A DNA stretch of 64,000 bases, taken from the NCBI RefSeq assembly GCF_042453785.1, contig NC_091674.1:30143501-30207500 (forward strand), in the 5' to 3' direction. Of this stretch, positions 24,715-34,560 are shown piece after piece. Origin of the DNA: Malus domestica. Lineage: Eukaryota > Streptophyta > Magnoliopsida > Rosales > Rosaceae. Both the position numbers and the translations under genes were made by a program. The notes below the pieces were generated by a model that worked only from the letters and a program-made list of their open reading frames with translations, did no database searches and was not told the origin of the DNA. Numbering within the stretch: position 1 is the first letter of the stretch; each line of letters opens with the position of its first letter.

Positions 24715-25509
24715 TACAAATAATACTCATACCTTGCATATTAATTCACAATAAATAACACAGCCTTGTTTATTGAACGATTAAATAACATAGACTTTTA
24801 TTGAACGATTAAATAACATAGCCTTTGTTTATTAATATATGAAAGAAAGACCTAGGGGAGAAGATGCATAAAAAAATAAGGAACTCTTTGTCTGCTCTGC
24901 TGGATGCTAGTGGTACATTTTTATGCCTATAAACTTTTGGTAGTGTTATCTACAAACTTGTTTTTATTTTTCACATACTTTTATTATTTTTTATTTTTTT
25001 TATTCTCTTCAATTTATTCGATCTAATTGTAAAAATTTGAGAAAGATGTACTAAAAATAAAATAGGATGTGTCGATACGTCACCGCCCTATAATTTTGGT
25101 GAATGACAAAGGAGGGCCTGCTCCATTGATAGGGATGGCAGCGCAATTTGGGCATAATTTATTTCAGGAGTTTACAAATGGCAAAGGATGTTTAGCGAAC
25201 TCAATTATTATTAGGAGAAGGAAAAAATGTAGCTTTTTTTAATTGTGGATTATTTGAAGGAAACTTTGGATGCGGTCTTTAACTATTAATGTTTTTTTAC
25301 TGAAATCTTGGTGGTTTTTAGTTTTTGATCAAAGTCCCTGACATTAATTTAATAATGTATTTATATGTAGGTTATTATATTTTTAAATTAAAAATAAAAT
25401 TTGTAGTTATTTACATTAATGAGATTTTATAAAAACCCATATTTTATGGGATTAAAAATACTAAGGATGAATTATACTCTCCAATATAGTGTGTGTGTGT
25501 ACACACATG
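24715..25509. other. Intergenic, no gene seen
   Basis: AT-rich stretch with a duplicated ATTGAACGATTAAATAACATAG unit near 24770-24830 and a GT/CA microsatellite at about 25488-25507 directly before the Cassandra insertion. Confidence 0.5.
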
Positions 25510-25514
25510 GGTAC

Positions 25515-26129
25515 TATAAGATCCCACATTGACCAACGGAGAGGGGGTAATGTGCCTTATATGTACATGCTCCCCTCCTTATAGCATGATGCTTTTTTGG
25601 GAACTCACTGGCTTCAGATTCCATCGGAACTCCGAAGTTAAGCGAGTTCGGGTAAGAGCAATCCTAGGATGAGTGACCCACTGGGAAGTTCTCGTCTGAG
25701 TTCCTAGAAACAAATCTGTGAATGAATGGTAAGCCCAAACCGAACAATATCGTACTACGGCGGAGCTAGTCTGACATGTGACATAATGGTTATTAGAGCC
25801 ATTCTGTCATTCAGTGCAATTATGCCGACGAGGACGTCGTGCCTCTAAAGGGGGTGGATTGTAAGATCTCACATCGACCAACGGAGATGGGGTGATGTGC
25901 CTTATATGTACATGCTCCCCTCCCTATAGCACGAGGCCTTTTGGGAACTCACTGGCTTCGGATTCCATCAGAATTTCGAAGTTAAGCGAGTTCGGGCGAG
26001 AACAATTCTATGATGGGTGACCTACTGGAAAGTTCTCATTTGAGTTCCCAGAAACAAATCAGTGAGGGAATAGTAAGCTTAAAGCAAATAATATCGTGCT
26101 ATACGGCGGAGCTGATCTGGGATGTGACA
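25515..26129 (+). mobile_element. Cassandra TRIM retrotransposon carrying 5S rRNA-like LTRs
   Basis: LTR1 is 25515-25783 and LTR2 is 25860-26129 (269 and 270 bp). The internal part is only 76 bp. A perfect 5-bp target duplication, GGTAC, flanks the element (25510-25514 and 26130-26134). After LTR1 comes a degenerate tRNA-Met primer site (TGGTTATTAGAGCC). A purine tract AAAGGGGGTGGAT precedes LTR2. Each LTR contains a 5S rRNA-like block (AACTCCGAAGTTAAGCGAG ... GGATGAGTGACCCACTGGGAAG), the defining mark of Cassandra TRIMs, which use the 5S internal promoter. There is no coding capacity. Confidence 0.93.
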
Positions 26130-26134
26130 GGTAC

Positions 26135-26900
26135 GATCATCAAAACTAACCAAAAAATTATTGTACCGAAGCATTAATACATTTTTCAAAAGCACAAAAA
26201 AAAAGATTAGCCTTAATAACATTATTAAATTTCTTCTGTTAAACTTGACATGAATACATTTTCAAATCAATGAAATAGAATGTACCCATATAAGTTTAAA
26301 AAAATGGATTAGAGAAAATATTGAATGAAATTTTATATAAAAAAATGGGTACATTTTTAACAAATTGTTAAATTTAAGAATGGATACATACAAGATTAAA
26401 AATTTAATGGGTACAAACTTATTCTAATTTTATTTTTTTATTTGAAAAATGTTTGAATTGAAAATTAATTAGGAGTTTAATAAGGGTGTGAGTAATAAAA
26501 CTCTAAATCAATTACTAATTTATATATATATATATATATATATTATGTAATTTACATGTAATTCAATAATATATTAATACTAGAAACTTTGATTAAAATC
26601 TAAAAGCTGATAAGATCTTAATCAATAAAACTAGGGACCAAAAACAAATTTTTCTTTATTTGAATCACATATTATTTTCTTGTACATGTGGAGGACTGAG
26701 ATACGACGAGGTCAAGAGTCAGATTGATAGCATGCGTTACATTTTGTTCAAAAGTCCAATTAAACCCAATAAATTTCAACACCCAACTCAAGAGAGAGAA
26801 AACAAAGCATTGTCAAATCTTGAGATGACAAAGCAAATTAATACATGTTAGTTGTCTGAATATATTTTATAATAATCTTGATATTGCTAGTTCAAATATA
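26135..26900. other. AT-rich intergenic with TA microsatellite
   Basis: A pure TA run lies at about 26520-26543. The segment near 26737-26782 (TTTTGTTCAAAAGTCCAATT and onward) recurs at 28033-28072 on the other side of the Harbinger-like element. No gene was seen. Confidence 0.5.
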
Positions 26901-26903
26901 TAA

Positions 26904-27886
26904 GGCCATCTCCAACCGAATGGGCCAGAGGGCCGAAAATAGCCCTAAAACCGTCTCCAACTGAGGGCTAGGCCAGAGGGCTCAGGAATCTGGGAGGGCC
27001 TCATGGGATCGAAGAGGGCTGGAGGGCTGGAGGGCTGGCTGCTTTCGGCCAGCCAGCCAGCCCCGGGCTGGCTATTTTTTTTTTTAATGTTTCTTATTTC
27101 TGTCAGTTATAACCGACAGAAATAATATAATATATATTATTTCTGTCGGTTACAACCGACAGAAATAACATTTTGAATTCAAACTTCCAACGGCTAGCGC
27201 CACTAGCCGTTGTAAATCCTTTTTTTTTTTTTATGAATTTAAACCTTTTTTTTTATGAATTTAAACCTTTTTTTTTTCTTTTTTTTTCTATAACTTCCTA
27301 TAACTTTTATTTTACAAAATTTGTTTCAATTTTTTTTTTAATTCTATTTTTTTCCTATAACTTATATTTTACAAAATTTGGTTCATATTTTTTTCATATA
27401 ACTTCTATTTTACAAAATTTGTTTCATTTTTTTTTTTAAAATTCCATTTTTTCCTATAACTTCTATTTCACAAAATTTGTTTCATATTTTTTTTAAATTC
27501 TAATTTTTTCCTATAACTTCCTAAGCCATTATACAACATTAAATTAAATTAAGTAACATGAAACAACATTAAACAATATGAAACAACATTAAATAACATT
27601 AACCGACATAAAAATTATACAACACTAACCAACATGATTTTTAAATAAAATTAAGTTGTAGTTTTTAAATAATAAATTATGTTTGGCCCTATGGCCCTTT
27701 GGCCCTCGGTTGGAGACGGTTTTTTTTTACAGGGCTAAAACGAGCCCTCTGGCCCTCTGGCCCTCGGTTGGAGACGGAGGCAAATATGGCCCTGTACTGT
27801 TCATTAAAATATTAATATCTTGGAGAATCTTGGAGGGCCAGAGGGCTAAAACGAGCCCTCTGGCCAGCCATCGGTTGGAGATGGCC
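26904..27886. mobile_element. Harbinger-like non-autonomous element, 983 bp, copy 1
   Basis: Terminal inverted repeats GGCCATCTCCAACCGA / TCGGTTGGAGATGGCC are flanked by a 3-bp TAA duplication (26901-26903 and 27887-27889), as expected for PIF/Harbinger. Subterminal GC-rich repeats of GGCCAGAGGGC and GGCTGGAGGGC surround an AT-rich core. The core holds small palindromes (TTTCTGTCGGTTACAACCGACAGAAA; CAACGGCTAG...CTAGCCGTTG). No transposase is present. A related copy lies at 42687-43650. Confidence 0.8.
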
Positions 27887-27889
27887 TAA

Positions 27890-28790
27890 TATCTCTCCAC
27901 CATAATATACTTGTATGTTAACTTAGTGACCTGTATAGTGAAAAGTGAGTAACAACTAATAAGAAGATTAGCAGCTATTTTGGTTGATATTATCAGGGGC
28001 GGATCCAACTTGGGACAAGGTGGATCAACTGACATTTTGTTCAAAAGTCCAATTAAACCCAATAAATTTCGTTACATTTTGTTCAGACTCCTAAGCTCTG
28101 AAATTTTCCGTAGAAGAGTTGGGTGTTGCCCATCGAAAATCTAAGATGTCCTTAAAAGTTATCCTCCAACTACCTAACGAATTGACTCTGACACTGAGCA
28201 GGGTAGCTGCTAGCCTCATGCCTTTGTATGACTTGCTATGGGCATCTTTCGATAGGTTCACTTGGCATATGCTGGCATGCTCGCTCAAAAGCTAGTAACA
28301 TTAGTTGACATGCTCGTTTGAAAACTGTTGGCATCTGTCGATTAGCGTCCAATATGACTTGGCAAATGATCTTAGCCTACGAAGGCTCGATGAAGTGTCA
28401 ATTTACATGTTATTCGGTCCAAAAAAATTTGTGTTCCACACACTATCCTTATTGACCCACCAATAATGTTTCTTGGATCCGTCATTGACTATTATTGGGT
28501 TACCAATGTGTTATCAATGAAAAAAAAATGACAAAAGCCAAAATATAGCTCTTTTGGACATTTTGTCACCTTTTTCTCATTAGTAACATCATCGTTACTC
28601 CACCAACAACAACCAAATAACTATTAATCTTCGTAGTTGCTACTTGTTTTTTTGTTGTATTTTTAAATAATCTACAAGGTAGATATATATTTTGTTAAGT
28701 TTTCTGCCTCTAATAATTAAGTTGACTAATTAAAAGACATTAACGAACTTAGAATTGTATCCCTCCAACGTTTTGGAGAAATTTTTCGGG
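27890..28790. other. Intergenic, no gene seen
   Basis: Contains the duplicated AAAAGTCCAATTAAACCCAA segment (28033-28072) shared with 26737-26782. Several recurrent GGCAT(C/A)TGTCGAT and CATGCTCG motifs occur at 28240-28350. No reading frame of interest was found. Confidence 0.4.
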
Positions 28791-28798
28791 GTGATAGG

Positions 28799-28852
28799 AA
28801 CCCCACATCACCATGGACAGCTGGAATGCCCCTTTCATGGTGATGTGGGGTT
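28799..28852. other. Perfect 17-bp stem hairpin
   Basis: AACCCCACATCACCATG (28799-28815) is exactly complementary to CATGGTGATGTGGGGTT (28836-28852), with a 20-nt loop. The stem extends with mismatches on the outer side (TGATAGGA / TCCCGTCA). It may be a very small MITE or a structured RNA; nothing distinguishes them here. Confidence 0.6.
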
Positions 28853-28931
28853 TCCCGTCATCCTAAAAAAAAATTCTCCTCTACATCGTCTTCTTCATTG
28901 GAACAAAGAGGCTCTTCCTCCTTTAGCAGAC

Positions 28932-29289
28932 TGTCACATCCCCGCCCGGGGTGGACCACTTCCCAGGCCCACTCCACCACCGTAGCACGATATTATCCGC
29001 TTTGGGCCCCGACCACGCCCTCATGGTTTTGTTTCTGGGAACTCACGAGCAACTTCCCAGTGGGTCACCCATCATGGGATTGCTCTCGCGCGCTACTTGC
29101 TTAACTTCGGAGTTCCTACGGAACCCAAAGCCAGTGAGCTCCCAAAAGGTCTTGTGTTAGGTAGGGATGGGAATATACATTTTAAGGATCACTCCCCTGG
29201 GCGATGTGGGATGTTACAATCCACCCCCCTTAGGGGCCCGACGTCCTCGTCGGCACACTTCCGGCCAGGGATTGGCTCTGATACCAATC
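28932..29289 (-). mobile_element. Cassandra-type LTR plus internal region joined to a foreign LTR
   Basis: Read in minus sense, 28932-29218 is a Cassandra-like LTR (TGTAACATCCCACATCGCCC ... GGGATGTGACA) with the 5S-like block AACTCCGAAGTTAAGCAAG and GATGGGTGACCCACTGGG. Then 29219-29289 holds the short TRIM internal region with a purine tract and a perfect TTGGTATCAGAGCCAA primer site (29272-29287, reverse). Where a Cassandra 5' LTR should follow, an unrelated LTR-like sequence (29290-29702, ending GCGTGTCA in minus sense) abuts it. Confidence 0.75.
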
Positions 29290-29702
29290 TGACACGCCCT
29301 GATCCCAATGTCCTCGTGACATCGGGATGATCACAAGCTGGCCGACACCCAAAGGGTGATAAAAGCCATTTAAATTAAGTACAAGCTCATAAATAAGCTA
29401 AACAGGCAGCATGGCTAGCCACATAATACTAAAATTCAACTTTTAATTAATAAAATTAGGATCATAACATCAGTTCAGAGCATACGTCTATTACAGAGTA
29501 CAAACAGAATTCAAGATAGAGGTGTGCTATATTACAATAGATATCGAAGCAGAGGAAATATAGTACTGGATCACTGGTAGGGAAAGACCTCGTAGCTTAT
29601 ATCGTAATCCTAGTTTGTAGGTCCTGAAGGGGGCGCAAAACAAACATGAGTGGACCAATTTGATATAAATATAATAAAACAGTTATCAACATACTAACCC
29701 CC
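29290..29702 (-). repeat. 413-bp inverted repeat, left arm (LTR-like)
   Basis: Exact-length reverse complement, with few mismatches, of 30063-30475. The outer end is TGACACGCCC and the inner end CTAACCCCC. In minus sense it ends in TGTCA directly before a tRNA-Met primer site, so it behaves as the 5' LTR of a TRIM-like element. Confidence 0.8.
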
Positions 29703-30062
29703 AAACATATATATATACATGTTATGTGGTTTTGTACTTACCTAGTGGTCCTTTCTGCTACGGGACGTAGGGATAGATTCCGGTCCGTCCCGAGCGACGG
29801 TTTGGTGTTGGCATAGGGCCCGGAGGGTGTTTCCTCTTGCATTTAAGACCAGGGACGGGAAGCCGGCAAAGGGCCTGTAGTGTATTTTCCTCTGACTATC
29901 TGCTCAGAGACGGGGAGCTGGCATGGGGCCTGGGGGTTATCGAACAATTCACTAGTGATTATTATATATACAAGTTATGATTTGAGACACTGCACATCAT
30001 GCTAGGTTTCGGAAAACCTATGTTTTACATTATATATATATATATATGTTTTCATAAAACCT
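29703..30062. other. 360-bp spacer between the 413-bp arms
   Basis: Contains a GC-rich stretch (GGGACGTAGGGATAGATTCC, GGGACGGGAAGCCGGC) and two TA microsatellites (about 29708-29717 and 30030-30047). No coding sequence was seen. Confidence 0.55.
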
Positions 30063-30475
30063 GGGGGTTAGTATGTTGATAACTGTTTTATTATATTTAT
30101 ATCAAATTGGTCCACTCATGTTTGTTTTGCGCTCCCTTCAGGACCTACGAACGAGGATTATGATATAAGCTACGAGGCATTTCCCTACCAGTGATCCAGT
30201 GCTATATTTCCTCTGCTTCGATATCTATTGTAATATAGCACACCTCTATCTTGAATTATGTTTGTACTCTGTAATAGACGTATGCTCTGAACTGATGTTA
30301 TGATCCTAATTTTATTAATTAGAAGTTGAATTTTAGTATTATGTGGCTAGCCCTGCTGCCTGTTTAGCTTATTTATGAGCTTTTACTTAATTTAAATGGC
30401 TTTCGTCACCCTTTGGGTGTCGGCTAACACGTGATCATCCTGATGTCACGAGGACATCGGGATCGGGGCGTGTCA
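30063..30475 (+). repeat. 413-bp inverted repeat, right arm (LTR-like)
   Basis: Begins GGGGGTTAGTATG and ends GGGGCGTGTCA. It mirrors 29290-29702. No primer site follows it; the next sequence is CAGACTTCATTTCC. Confidence 0.8.
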
Positions 30476-30609
30476 CAGACTTCATTTCCAATCGAACCAA
30501 AAGGGCGGTAGCACAGTAAACCAGAATCCTGACCTTATTTTCTAGCGAGAGGAGGGGCGGCCGCCCATTTTTATGCCTTAATAGCTTCGCCACTGCATGG
30601 CACCGTATC

Positions 30610-30975
30610 TTAAACACCCAATGGGAGGCACGATAGGAGGGTTAAAAAATGAGATCCAAATCTAGTGGGCAGTAATCTAGAGGGAGGGTGCCTAAGGTCG
30701 CTAGGGCATGTTTGGCCAACAACATCGATGTCATTGTCAACTAGATGGACGGTAGAATCAATGTAGTTTATTTGTTTGACATAGTATGAGTTGGTTTGTA
30801 GGGTGCGGATAGGCTCATCGGCGGCAGAGCATTTGAGGCCTAAACCAGGGTAACAACAGTACTGATCGGCGGAGGTGGCTTTGACATGCCAAAACGGATA
30901 GCGACAGGCAACGTCGTTGCCACAATCATATGTGGGGAAAATATTGGTTGAGGATGAAGAACTAGTGGTGTTATG
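30610..30975 (-). pseudogene. Relic of an LRK10L-type GUB_WAK ectodomain
   Basis: On the minus strand an open frame reads IFPTYDCGNDVACRYPFW, then CCYPGLGLKCSA, then SYYVKQINYIDSTVHLVDND and DVVGQTCPSDL, ending at TAA 30610-30612. This is the N-terminal wall-associated ectodomain signature (YPFW, CGYPG-like CCYPGLGLKC, TVHLVDND). It lacks a signal peptide: the upstream side runs into a CA/TG microsatellite at about 30974-30995. It also lacks the rest of the ectodomain and any kinase. Its closest resemblance is to LRK10L2-type receptors, different from the two copies at 17-22 kb. There is no start codon or intron, so a gene fragment. Confidence 0.7.
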
Positions 30976-31151
30976 TGTGTGTGTGTGTGTGTGTAGCTTA
31001 ATCTTGGACCAATTTAGTTGTAAGGGAACATTGTATGTGAAAAAAAAATTATATGCACATTTTGTGCCTCATCTTTCACACTGTAAGCAAATCACGATTT
31101 AACACATGTAGAAAGAACTTACTAAAAATACATAATGTTCAAGGAGTTTCG

Positions 31152-31318
31152 TTAGACTCCAAGGTTTGATCATAATTCAAGAAAATTGTGGTCCACCACC
31201 GTTTGATCTTAGTTTAACAGTGGAGGAAAAAGTACAATAACAAAAGTTAAATAGCCACCTACCATTGAATTACGATTGTACGGTCGGTAATCATAATTTT
31301 CTTAAATCTTAGAGTCTA
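31152..31318. mobile_element. Small MITE with TTAGACTC ends
   Basis: About 167 bp. TTAGACTCCAAGGTTTGAT at the left is matched in reverse by TTAGACTCTAAGATTTAAG at the right, and the internal GGTGG blocks are also inverted. No coding sequence. Confidence 0.5.
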
Positions 31319-31399
31319 AAAAACCATGTATGTATGCAGACATGTGAAACTGTGATTGCATGAATCACTCATTTCAAAGAAAAAACTCAAATATTTTAT

Positions 31400-33755
31400 G
31401 CATGATAGGGATTTTGCTACACATGTGAACGGGCTAAAAACTCCTATAATACTTGCAAGAATTACAAGGTTGTTGTAGTATAAACGGATCTCGCAAGGTT
31501 GTTCTCCACATGGATTATTAAATAATTCGAAACAAATCAAATTCCAATCAATTATTGTAAAGTAGAAATTGAGATGAGTGATTTCATAAACTACTTAAAT
31601 TAAAAACGAATTTAATTAATAAAAGTAAACTAATCTGCAATATTAAAGATGAAAGAAAAGGAACCAGTTTTGGAAAATCAAATTAAGAAAGCACTAGGGT
31701 TCCACCATCACCTAGCAATCCTATGAACTTTTTGTTGGAGTTTGAATGAAATTTCAACTCAAATATGGGTATTGTTGGAAATTTGAGTAGAAATTTCTTT
31801 GTCCCACATTGGTCATTCCCAAAAGATTTTATCACTTTAGAAGGCTTTGTCCTTTAGAGAAAGTGATTGGAGTAATAGGCCTAGAGACTAAAATTGGGCT
31901 CACCCTTGGGATTGGACTTTGGGGTGTACTAATTAATTGGTAATTAATATATAATTAATTATAATTAATATATATTTAATTGTCAAAAGATGGGTCTTAG
32001 GCCTTGGGGCTCTTGGGCTCTAATAATTAAATTATTTAATTAATTATTTTTCGGATTTACTTAATTATTTTTAATTAAATTCAAATTTAATTAATTTTTT
32101 TTTTTTTTTATGAAAAGACTCATCCTTTCAGATGAAGTCTGAGAGTTCTTTCTGAACACAGAGCAAAGCACCCATCTGAAGAGATGTCTCCCAACAATCA
32201 CACCTCATTCTCATACCTGTTGCAAACAGGCATCCATTTGCTATATATACATCCATCTGCATAGCATTTAGAAGACAGAAAATAAACAACTTCATCCTCC
32301 ACATTCCTAAACCTTCTTACTGAGAGAACCATACTAAATTCACCAGAAGTTAAATTTTCCGGTGCTGGAATTTTAATTTGATCGTTGAATCCTGGTGAAG
32401 CAGACGTCCGTAGAACTACAAGCACATAGTAGGGACGAAATTTCTGTTTCAAGGACATTGCAGTACACAAGCCTCGATCTTCAAGTTGTCTGTTTTTATA
32501 ATTCGTATTCTATTTTATATTCTATTAATTCCTACTGCATTTATTATTTATTAGCATATATAAATTATCACAGATTGTTGACATATATCCAACACTTTTA
32601 CCAATTACTTATGATCTACACATGCCACTTTGAAGGTTAGATTTTCCTAATTCATATTCTACTTGGAACCTCTAACATAGAACGTATATCTAACATGCAA
32701 CCTGTCCGGACGTTCGGATCAAATCTAAACATGAAATACTCATTATGCTTTATGAAAACCCTTTGAAAAATCATACAACCCTTAAGACGTAGTGTTCATC
32801 CTAAGTGAAATTACAATTATTAATCACAAGAAGCCATCGTCAATTTCAGGGAACATTCCGACCAAAATTGCATCAAATTACTTTTCTAAAGATCCTAATG
32901 GTGATCATGCATTAAGACAATTAAATAGTTTGAATTCCGGTGATTAATAATTCAAATTGTGTATGCAATCAATCATAAGCAATTAAATAAAAATCACATA
33001 TTCATGCTAAGGCTCAAGGCTTCGCCCTAGCAAAAAAAAATTAGTTAGGCATATTCATAATTGAAATCATATAAAATATTATTAAGAAAAAGATTGAAAA
33101 CACCTTAAAGTAGAAAATCTCCAAGAACCCTAGAAATTGTCTCTATCTCCAAAGTTGCATAAAAGAAAGCGTAGGAAAAAACTAAGAACGGCAAAGCAAT
33201 ATATTTGCTAAGCCATCCACAAACCCTAAAACATAGGTCTCTTATTCCAATTAGGAAACTAAGAAAAATAATAAAATATCTTAGAAAATAAAACCCTAAT
33301 TAAACTAGGGGAATCAGCCAAGTACTTGTCCAGTCCCGTTTTAGCCTTAGATCTCCTCCAAATCCGGCCCAAGATAGCTTGCTTTAAAGATTAGGCCGTT
33401 CCGAATACATCTCCAGAAGGCTACGAAACCATCCGAGGTCATCTTGGGCTCCAAAAACGTAATTTAAGCCCAGAAACATCATTTTCCAGCACTGCGCACT
33501 GCTTCTTTATTCCATCGCCAGAAAATAACTACTTGGTAGAAAAATCCCAAATTTTGATACAAACACGCCAAGAGAACACGAACGTCCTCCAATTTGAATC
33601 ACTCAAAAATTCATCTGTTTGATCATGCTTTGCTCCAGAGGAAGTCGAAAGTCGTATATTGAAAATACAATTTAAAGTTCAAAATTCTTTCAAAATATTA
33701 ACCAAAATGTACTAAAAATAGGATAAAATATATAATATAAAATCTACTCATCACT
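31400..33755 (-). mobile_element. LTR of the TGATGAGTAGA family, split by a solo copia LTR
   Basis: In minus sense the sequence begins TGATGAGTAGATTTTATA at 33755 and continues past the point where the 3946-4567 copy stops. It runs through CGAAGCCTTGAGCCTTAGC and AACGTCCGGACAGGT to the copia LTR at 32594. Related-looking sequence resumes below 31773 to about 31400 (TGGAGAACAACCTTGCGAG). The right end is well defined; the left end is a guess. A long gypsy-type LTR is the likeliest identity. Confidence 0.45.
31773..32594 (+). mobile_element. Solo copia-type LTR, 822 bp
   Basis: Starts TGTTGGAAATTTGAG and ends ATATATCCAACA, giving the 7-bp terminal inversion TGTTGGA/TCCAACA. A TATA-like TGCTATATATAC lies at about 32239. 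No internal retroelement domain or second LTR adjoins it. The flanking 5-mers (GGTAT and CTTTT) do not match, so no target duplication supports a simple solo origin. Confidence 0.7.
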
Positions 33756-34560
33756 GCACGACTTTTCTTATGCATGTTGAGGATCTTGGACCCAAACATA
33801 TAAGAGTTGAAGTTCTTGGAACTCTCATTCCTTACAGAGGAGAAATAGCTAAGAAATACAAGTGAGTCAGCTGAAAGACTATGCGATCGAAGACTTCTAG
33901 AACACATTTTTGGAGACAAGAGAACCATTTATGTAAGCATGAGTTGCATTAAATATGAAATCATCTCTTTGATAATAATTTATGTGCCAATCTTTCTCTT
34001 AATTTATAGTAAATTAGTAGGTTCTTAGGAAAGTAGATGTGAAGTGGTTACTTGATAGTTACAAAATAAGTCAGGCCATGCCCATAGATTTTAATAGAGA
34101 ATAGTCCCCATAGATTTTGATTGAGAATGGTTTGTTGGCGATAAGGAAACTGTTGAAAGTTACAAAATAATCCATGATTATTTGGTCAAGCGATACTCAA
34201 TTTTTTTCTTATCTATAATCTTTCAAATGTTCTCATATGTCAATTGCCGTCCTGATATTGAAAAGACAAAATATGTGCATATTCTCATAGGCAGATGTTG
34301 GCAAGCATCAAACATTTACACAGAGGTGGTTTTCTTAATATATTTTCTTCGATAGCATCCAAGTTTTTTGCCTTGTTAGCCAACTTATGCTTCTGTTTTA
34401 TCAAGAAACTATTTCATTGTGAATAACTACCGAAAACTAATTTTATAATTTATACTATGATCATAAAACCTATGATATTTAGTTTTTATACACATTTGAT
34501 GATCAAAAAACCTTTTTTCTTCTTTTTTTTACTTGCAATTTTGTCATCTCTTCACAAACA
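33756..34560. other. Upstream region of the GH9 gene
   Basis: About 800 bp, AT-rich, without another gene. A duplicated (C)CCATAGATTTT(A/G)AT(A/T)GAGAAT unit sits near 34081-34130. No clear TATA box close to the start codon. Confidence 0.4.

Noticed and set aside
25570-25705. A functional 5S rRNA gene
   Set aside because: The 5S-like block lies inside paired LTRs with a target duplication and has many changes from plant 5S rRNA, so it is the Cassandra 5S-derived segment.
27173-27500. Coding frame rich in Phe and Asn within the Harbinger-like element
   Set aside because: It is a T-homopolymer-rich low-complexity region inside a non-coding transposon.
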